Origin: Erodium maritimum
Lineage: Eukaryota; Streptophyta; Magnoliopsida; Geraniales; Geraniaceae
Direction of reading: 5' to 3'
DNA length: 64,000 bases
Assembly: GCA_963921825.1 (NCBI GenBank)
Contig: OY997589.1
Span: 80,336,523-80,400,522, forward strand
The stretch's first letter is position 1, and each line of letters begins with the position of its first letter. A model generated the notes under the pieces. That model saw nothing but the letters and a program-made list of their open reading frames with translations. It was not told the DNA's origin and searched no databases. The position numbers were made by a program, and so were the translations under genes. Positions 57,880 to 64,000 of the stretch are shown one piece after another.

Positions 57880-58329
57880 ACCTGTCAATACTGACTACTG
57901 CCGAACAGTTCAGGAAGGAACTTGATTTGTTAGACGCAGAAATGCGTCCCCCTAGTCTGGAGTGTGATACTTCTGACTCGGAATCTACTCCGGATAACCC
58001 ACGAATGTGCAAGGAGGTGGGCTGATCTTTGCTGAGATGGGGTCTGTGGCGGGGCGGAACTATGTGCTGATCTTTGTCTTGTTTCTTCTTAGTTTTTTTT
58101 GGTTCGGTGTAGCATGAGTCCTTTGGTTTCAAGTCGGTTTGGTTGAAGTTCTCTAGGTCGGTGGTTATGCTTTTCGGTTTTCTGTTTATTTCGGTTCGTG
58201 TTTTTAGCTTGTATTGTAGTTGGATGGTATATCCACCTTTGATACTGTCTATTGTAGTTCGTGGTCTTAGTCTGTCATATATCTCATTTTGAGAATAAGG
58301 CTTATAAAACTTCTATGATCAAAAAAAAA
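57880..58329 (+). mobile_element. 5'-truncated retroposon tail, probably RRM-family related
   Basis: It starts with the end of a frame rich in acids (AEQFRKELDLLDAEMRPPSL then ECDTSDSESTPDN), recalling the acidic ends of the RRM copies. A T-rich 3' UTR of about 300 bp and gagaataaggcttataaaac...atcaaaaaaaaa follow. Confidence 0.5.
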
Positions 58330-59055
58330 TGAGATATATTATAAAGTTTCAACATTATAGATCCTATACCTGAAAACAAATGCATCAACTATTAGTCCAC
58401 CTACAATACCAAGATCTATATAATTAAAGATCCCTTCTCATTCACATTCATCACCACAAACTACAAATCATTTCTCTTATCGTGTTTATATTGGTAACTT
58501 GTTTCCACTTTTCCCTATATTAAATTTACACGCATAGGGTTTGTAATATTCAATCCAAAACTGCGACCCGTTAGTGTAGCGCCTAATAAAAATAACAACC
58601 ATGAGCTTAATTATGTGGTTTGGGGGTTCAGCAATGCACGCACAATAACACACGTCACTCACAAGATTTGATATAAAAGGAAGAGAAAGACTCCATCCAG
58701 ATACACATAATAAATTCAAAAGAGAAAAAACAAGAAAAAAAATCATCAATAATGATCGATATCAAAACGATCAACAATTTTCTCCCCAAACCCTTCTTGT
58801 TTATATTATGTTGGTCTGTACCGGTCCTCAGAGATAGAAATAAATTATTTCAAAGTGCATCGATCGTCTACAGTCCAGTCGACACAAACACGTGAAAATG
58901 GAACTAAGTGTACGCCGGGGAATGAAAACAATTGTCCTATTCCGGATTTGAATGCTAGTGGTTCTGAAGAGTGGGTGAACCAATATGGTTACCAATGCGT
59001 AACCATAAGGTTAGAATATGTATTCTTCTTCTTATCATCAATCAAGCATGCATTT

Positions 59056-60799
59056 ATTTTAACATATACAAAATTACAAACAAATGGTACGTTTCTAAAT
59101 TTGAAGAAAGTTTAAAAACCTCTGAGTTGATGGCTGCTCGCCGTCATCGTCGGAGGAGGAGGTCCGTAGCAGGTGACTCTTCTAGTAAGGATGGTCTTGT
59201 TGATCTGCTTGATGAGGTCACCGGCGTGTTGGGTACAGTCGTGAAAGTCTTGAGCAGGGTGACCGAAGTCACAGCGTCAATCCATGCTCGGGCAGTGAAG
59301 ACAGGATCTGTCAACCATGCTGAGAAAATGAAGGGTTCAACGATTAAGAAATCTGTTCCGGCTCGACAAAACCAACCGGGGTCGAAGTTTACACCACCAG
59401 TTTTGGTGGAGGTCCCTTTGGCTGTTAAGGCTCCTATGCCTGTGAAGGGTGATGTGTCTGGTAAGTTTCCGTCCATCTCTGGTGCAAAACTAACAGGGGA
59501 GGCGATGGTTACCAAAAGTCGTCGTCGGCAGCCGATACGTTTCGTTGAGGTTTCGTCTGTAACTTACCTTTTGATTCTTCAGAGGAGTGGGTAAGGGGGG
59601 TATTCGGTCCTTTTGGTGAGATTGAGTCGCTTACAGTGTTGCGATGGCCAAATCTGAAAAGAAAGTATTTCGGCTTCATTCGTTTTTCATCGGAAGGGGC
59701 AACATCTCAGGCCATTGAACATTATAATGGTTACAAGATGAATGGCTATGCCCTATTTGTAGCTCGTGCTCGGCGTAGGATCAGAAATACTGACGTTCCG
59801 GTGGCTCATGTGTTTGATTATATAAAACAGAGCATAGGCTCTGTTCCTCGGTTGATCAAGAACGACGTCAATTCTTCGGCCGGGCGTCCTCAGGAAGGTC
59901 AGGTGGTCGAATCCACCGTGTTGAAGCTCGACTTCTCAGGGTCACCAGAGTCCAATGGTTTGACGCGCGATGTCGCAGTGTCGCCGGAGTCCGATGGAAA
60001 GGGTCGGCGTTCTTTCTCATCCGATTCTGGTGGGATTCGTGGGAATCAAGGAGATCTCGTGATTTCTTGGAATCAAGGAGATCAGCCTGCTATTTCAAAT
60101 TCTGAAATTCACGTGATACCCGGGGTAGACGTTGAACAGTCTCCTTCTATCGTTTCGCTATAAGACAAAGTGTGGCCCAAACTATTTTTGGATCTGGCCC
60201 ACCAGCTGTGCAGATTCAACCATCTGTAGGCCCAACTGGTGGGACAGGTCTAATAGGCCCAGATTCAGGTCCAACTTGTTTTGATGCTGGGTCAGGTCCA
60301 GAACCCGGTTCAGGTTTTGCGGATAAAGAGGAGTGTGTTTCGTCTGGGGACCAATCCGGTCCATGGAAAGATGCTCTGCTTAAGTCTCCGAAACGCGTGA
60401 GCCATGCCCCCGCTTATCTTTCGGATTATAAAGTGTTTGGCACGAAGCTCCCTCCCTTGGAAAACGTGTCCCAAGAAGCTTTACAAATGATCGATCGGTG
60501 GGTGGAGGATGCCTGCGCTTCTAAAGGACAGCCTAAATCTAATCTGGTTCCTCGTCCTCATAGTATTAGGTCCAAGACCCGAGCACACAATTCCAGTGTG
60601 CCGACCTCAGATAGTGAATGGTATGAGGAAGATTAGATTACGCTGTGTTTGGCTAGATGATTCTGGTCGTTTTTTGTTAAGGGTTTGAGCCCTGTTTCTC
60701 TTATGGAGACTTTTTGTAATCGTGGTTGCTAGCTTTTTGGCTTCTCCTCCTTGGAGAATGACCATCGAATAAATTTTTATCGCTTATCCAAAAAAAAAA
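59056..60799 (+). mobile_element. RRM retroposon, copy 5, with 12-bp TSDs, in the lipase intron
   Basis: The target-site duplication AAGCATGCATTT lies at 59044-59055 and 60800-60811. Length is 1744 bp, with tail gaataaatttttatcgcttatcc plus A-run. It contains the RRM ORF (59132-60636, two frameshifts), about 160 bp of 3' UTR and no reverse transcriptase. Confidence 0.85.
59132..60636 (+). pseudogene. RRM protein of retroposon copy 5, frameshifted twice
   Basis: The ATG at 59132 starts a basic N-terminus (MAARRHRRRRRSVAGDSSSK). A shift occurs just before RNP2 (about 59555), where the other frame reads FVCNLPFDSSEEWVRGVFGP. RNP1 is KYFGFIRF, the end NGYALFVARARRR, then KQSIG as in copy 3. A second shift/stop lies at 60163. 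The last frame carries GPWKDALLKSPKRV, AYLSDYKVF and an acidic end TSDSEWYEED. The domain order is the same as in copy 3. Confidence 0.83.
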
Positions 60800-61140
60800 A
60801 AGCATGCATTTTAGGTTGAATGAGACGAGAGTTTTATTTAAACTTAAAGTGGATATACGTATTAAAACCCTATTTTAATAGAGTCTTCAATTATCAGCTT
60901 AGTTTTATGCATAATAATATCCGACCAACTAATTTTTTTTTAAATGAATAAGATGCAAACCCAAACTTGTTAGTCTGGTTCACATATTTTCGATTTGAAA
61001 GCATGACGTGTCAGTGCTTGATTTATATACTTGTTAGGTGACAACCAAAGATGGATATGTTCTTGGAATGCAAAGAGTTAGACCAAAGAATTCATCATCA
61101 AATGCAAAGAAGCCACCAGTCCTGTTGCAACATGGGGTCC

Positions 61141-61540
61141 TCTCGTGTTCTGTTTGGACCGGCGTGTCCTATTGTGCGCTTCCTATCCGAGATATTTGGT
61201 TTCTTCTGGTTTTGGCGAAGCATTTGGTTGAAGCGGACTTGAGGGCTTGACCTGTTTAGCCTTTGTTTTTCCTTTTGTTAGTTCTGTTTGTTGTTTATTG
61301 TTGTTTTTTGGTGGTGTTGTTTCTTGGTTTCTTCAGGTTAGTTATTCTGGGTATAGGCATGTTAGACCCTGTATGTTTTTTCAGTTCTTCAAGTTTGGAA
61401 AATCAGGGTATTAAGACCTGTGTTGTAAGGTTCTGCTCCACCCCTTGTTGGGTGTTTGGTTGTATTGAGGATGTATCCTCATCCTTCGGCCTCATTTCGA
61501 AGCCGTTGGATTTATATAAAAAATCTAACAAAAATAATAT
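61141..61540 (+). mobile_element. 5'-truncated LINE-like 3' end interrupting the lipase exon
   Basis: From the lipase break the sequence becomes G/T-rich with a short frame end (LVLAKHLVEADLRA stop at 61250) and a 3' region that ends atttatataaaaaatctaac. This looks like a LINE tail. No TSD or domain was established. Confidence 0.45.
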
Positions 61541-61694
61541 CAATCAATCACTATGGGGTATTATATTGATAAGAGTTAGTTACTTTTAGTATCCCTTATA
61601 TATTGGTAACACTCGTTTAGTACCCTGATGTATTGGCAACGCTCTGGACAAAATCATGTACTAGGTGATGGTGAAGTTCCATGGATACTAGGTC

Positions 61695-63356
61695 TGTCAC
61701 GCCCCAAATCCGGTATTGGCCGGACCCGAGACGCGACTTAGTGAAATTCAAATAAAGGCAATTTAAGATAAATAATAATTGATCAAGGTAAATAGCATAA
61801 AACAACAGAGTTAGAGTTCTTGAGTCTCACGCTAAAAAAAAATACATAAGTCCAAAACAACCGTTTCGTCACTATAAAAAAAATAAATAAACAAAAAAAT
61901 GGACCCTCGCTAGCCTCACGCTCTGCGATGTCCTCTACTCCAAATCATGACCACTACCTGTAGAAAACACGATAAAAAATAGGGGGGTGAGCTCGACGCT
62001 CAGTAGGGAAAACCATCAAAACCTCCTTATCTCGAATTTACCAAAATACTTTTCCACAATTTAAAATATAATAACGGTTTTAACACAAAACGACCTTTAA
62101 ACCTAATAAAAGCCAAGACCCTCTTTAAACTCGGATACTCAAAGTCCAACTATACCAACACCGATTCCACACAACGCCTACCCTGAGGCCACACCACGGA
62201 ACAACCCAACCACAATTCCCCAACACGTAGTCAACGACACTCACAAGTAAAATCATAAACAATCCAAGCAACACCATCCAATCGACTAAGGCACACAACG
62301 AAGGGAGCAATCCAGTTTAGACATCCAATTACGTTTCTAAGCTAACTTTTCTAACGACTAAAATGTGAAAGCGACAATCGAGAACATAAAAAAAACCAAC
62401 CTAAACAACCTTCACTTTACTCGACCACAAATTGTCCCGAGATTCGACATCCCAATCCCCTACACAAATGACTTAAGGACAACCACAAATACGACACTTT
62501 AACTTACACGGAAGCCACACACATGAATTCACCAAAAGACAAACAAATCGAGTCATTCACGGTCACACGCAACTCATAACAAAGAAGAACACCCAAAGTC
62601 GAAGCACAACGATACTCAGTCAATTCAAAGCAATTCAAAACGAAACGGCCCGTAGCCATCGCACGGTCTAGGGAGCAACCCTCTCGGCACGGCGTAACCG
62701 CACGCAACTTCCCTAACACAAAGTCAGGATAGGCGGTCGACCTCATCGCGGACGCAGCGTTTTACCGATCGACGGAAGGCAGGGAAATCGCCTCTTCGCG
62801 GCCTCATCTCTCGCGGTGCTCAACACAGCGTTTTACCGACTGCTAGTCGGAAGGTAGGGAAATCACCTCTTCGCAGGACACAGCGTTTTACCGACTCACG
62901 GTCGGAAGGTAGGGAAACCACCTTTCTAGTGTACCATCGTACACCAAGCCTCACACTTTACCGCTCACTCACCCGGAAGGTACGACTCACCTTACGGAAG
63001 TACGTCTCTCACACTTTACCGGCGGCGCAACGGAAGGTACGACACACCTTTCGGGCACAACTCATAACCATTATCACCAGAACAATCACAACCACACTCA
63101 CAATCACAACCAAAAGCACAATCATAATCACGTCGATCTATTACTCACCCGACCATATCAGAAACAATGATTCACATTTCCACAAAACACGGCACACTTG
63201 CCCACGCACAGTCACAACATGCAACATCGAGTATAATAAGCATCATCCCTTAATCACACTCACAACTGTTCCGTACTAACCATCACTTACCGACACTCTC
63301 TCGGGCACACTCAATACAAATATCACAGAACAGTCACAATCACTTTCACAACCACA
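61695..63356 (-). repeat. Minus-strand Ty3/gypsy LTR, related to the 16.5-kb element
   Basis: The plus strand starts tgtcacgccccaaatccgg, the reverse complement of the LTR end ...atttggggcgtgaca at 19294. A shared ggggtgagct.gacgctcagtaggg block (about 61984-62010) matches the reverse complement of 18987-19013. The far end is cut at 63357 by another LTR-like sequence. It may be a solo or truncated LTR. Confidence 0.72.
62745..63060 (-). repeat. Tandem array within the Ty3 LTR
   Basis: Three to five degenerate units contain cagcgttttaccgac, a small gtcgg/ccgac inverted pair, ggaaggtagggaaat and caccttcg; the last two units are shorter (cacactttaccg...cggaaggtacgac). Unit length is about 60-75 bp. 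Confidence 0.8.
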
Positions 63357-64000
63357 TGTTGGGTCTCGATGGAGGGTATGAACACATACTTGCAGCGGAA
63401 ATAACTCGAGACCATGTCATAGAACACTACCAAATATTAGATACACAAGAGAATAAACAATATGGATGTTTCCTTACCAACTAGTTCAAGAAAAGGAAGA
63501 GAACACCAAAGAAACGATGATCGGCTTGAGTCTCCAAGACGCCTACGTATCCAATTGGAATCAAAGCCACGTAGTTCTTCTTTAGATGACTCAAGAACAC
63601 AACAAAAGGGAGGAAAAGTGCCAAACTCGAAATTGTAGTGTGAGAGGGAGAGTAGTTGTGTTTCTATTCTTGTCTTGTGATTTGTTGTAGGAAAAAGATG
63701 ACTTAAACCATCAACAACCATCAAGGACAAGTAAGGTGTGAAGCATGGTGTGAAGTAAGACAAGTATGATGCTAAGTATGGCAAGACAAGATGGGTTAGG
63801 TGGTGAATCACCAACACCTTAATCCTTGTCTTGCTTACTTAGTACTAATTAATCAAGACTTGATTAATTAGTTCCATGGGCCTTGGTTGCATGGGCCTTT
63901 CATGGGCCTCTTGGAACATGGCCCATGGCCATTCCCAACGAGGTCTCGTGACGAGCTCATTGCCTCCAAGCCTTCCATACCGGAAATGTCCAACATTATC
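63357..64000 (-). mobile_element. Probable copia-type LTR running off the window
   Basis: It begins TGTTGGGTCTCGATGG and includes acttgcagcggaa; the reverse complement ttccgctgcaagt is common at copia LTR ends. It interrupts the Ty3 LTR. There is no coding sequence; a minus-strand frame of 126 codons (63437-63817) has no domain. Confidence 0.45.

Larger units (their letters stand above)
58855..61140 (+). pseudogene. Acid-lipase-like gene (AB-hydrolase lipase family), broken
   Basis: An exon-like part at 58855-59009 contains CPIPDLNASGSEEW then VNQYGYQC near its donor (ataag|gttaga). The next exon starts at 61038 with VTTKDGYVLGMQRVRPKNSS and PPVLLQHGVL, then leaves the family at about 61139 where LINE-like sequence begins. 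GY.C..HKV.T.DGY..G.QR and PVLLQHG are hallmarks of plant triacylglycerol/acid lipases. Joining the exons needs a one-base shift near 59002, and the likely signal-peptide ATG at 58751 is in another frame, so the gene is inactive. The intron carries RRM retroposon copy 5. The Ser-His-Asp catalytic region is absent. Confidence 0.7.

Noticed and set aside
62929-63279. Thr/His/Arg-rich plus-strand frame of 116 codons
   Set aside because: Translation of tandem LTR repeats and CA-rich sequence; not a gene.

Overview
This is a nuclear window from a flowering plant, most likely a eudicot. It has intron-containing genes with GT-AG junctions, a plastid-type leader on a bacterial-type enzyme, tRNA-primed LTR retrotransposons, LINE-type retroposons with target-site duplications (TSDs), and a Helitron. 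No bacterial or organellar gene order is present, and I saw no tRNA, rRNA or CRISPR. Two host genes look intact: an NPF/NRT1-PTR proton-coupled transporter (331-4616, six exons, 582 aa) and a MurB-type UDP-N-acetylenolpyruvoylglucosamine reductase (47603-51346, four exons, 329 aa). A third host locus, an acid-lipase-like gene (about 58855-61140), is broken. Everything else I can identify is mobile DNA.

Layout. 1-4.7 kb: the NPF gene; two of its introns hold tandem duplications. 6.0-12.2 kb: a retroposon with a CCHC zinc-knuckle ORF1 and TSDs, carrying a truncated minus-strand Ty3/gypsy fragment set between two copies of a 205-bp host segment and three long poly-C tracts. 12.3-14.6 kb: an RRM-encoding retroposon with 17-bp TSDs. 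16.1-28.8 kb: a small retroposon (17-bp TSDs) split by an 11.36-kb Ty3/gypsy element with 2756-bp, nearly identical LTRs and GTGGT TSDs. 28.9-39.3 kb: Helitron DNA with captured pieces of four host genes (CPN20, RAE1, NDUFV2/24-kDa complex I, RPL38). 41.3-43.1 kb: a truncated RRM retroposon and a 1.1-kb retroposon. 43.8-46.6 kb: a Ty3/gypsy pol fragment, again between 210-bp direct repeats. 47.6-51.3 kb: MurB, whose second intron contains an RRM retroposon with an intact 498-codon ORF, a 27-bp-arm palindrome and a MITE. 52.7-56.9 kb: a LINE ORF1 fragment and an internally deleted Ty1/copia element. 57-60.8 kb: more RRM retroposon copies, one inside the lipase intron. 61.1-64 kb: a LINE tail, a minus-strand Ty3 LTR with a tandem array, and the start of another LTR-like sequence.

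Three patterns stand out. (1) Retroposons with a LINE-like first ORF (RRM or CCHC), a poly(A) tail and TSDs but no reverse transcriptase occur repeatedly, like plant 'half-LINEs'. (2) The internal leader of the young Ty3 element carries at least eleven mini stem-loops with one geometry (4-bp stem, 8-nt loop, 4-bp stem); the loop is conserved and the stems change in a pairwise compensating way. (3) Two truncated Ty3 fragments are each bracketed by 205-210 bp direct duplications of host sequence, far longer than an integrase TSD.

All boundaries were read by eye; splice sites and repeat ends are predictions, and degenerate stretches may hide further old elements.
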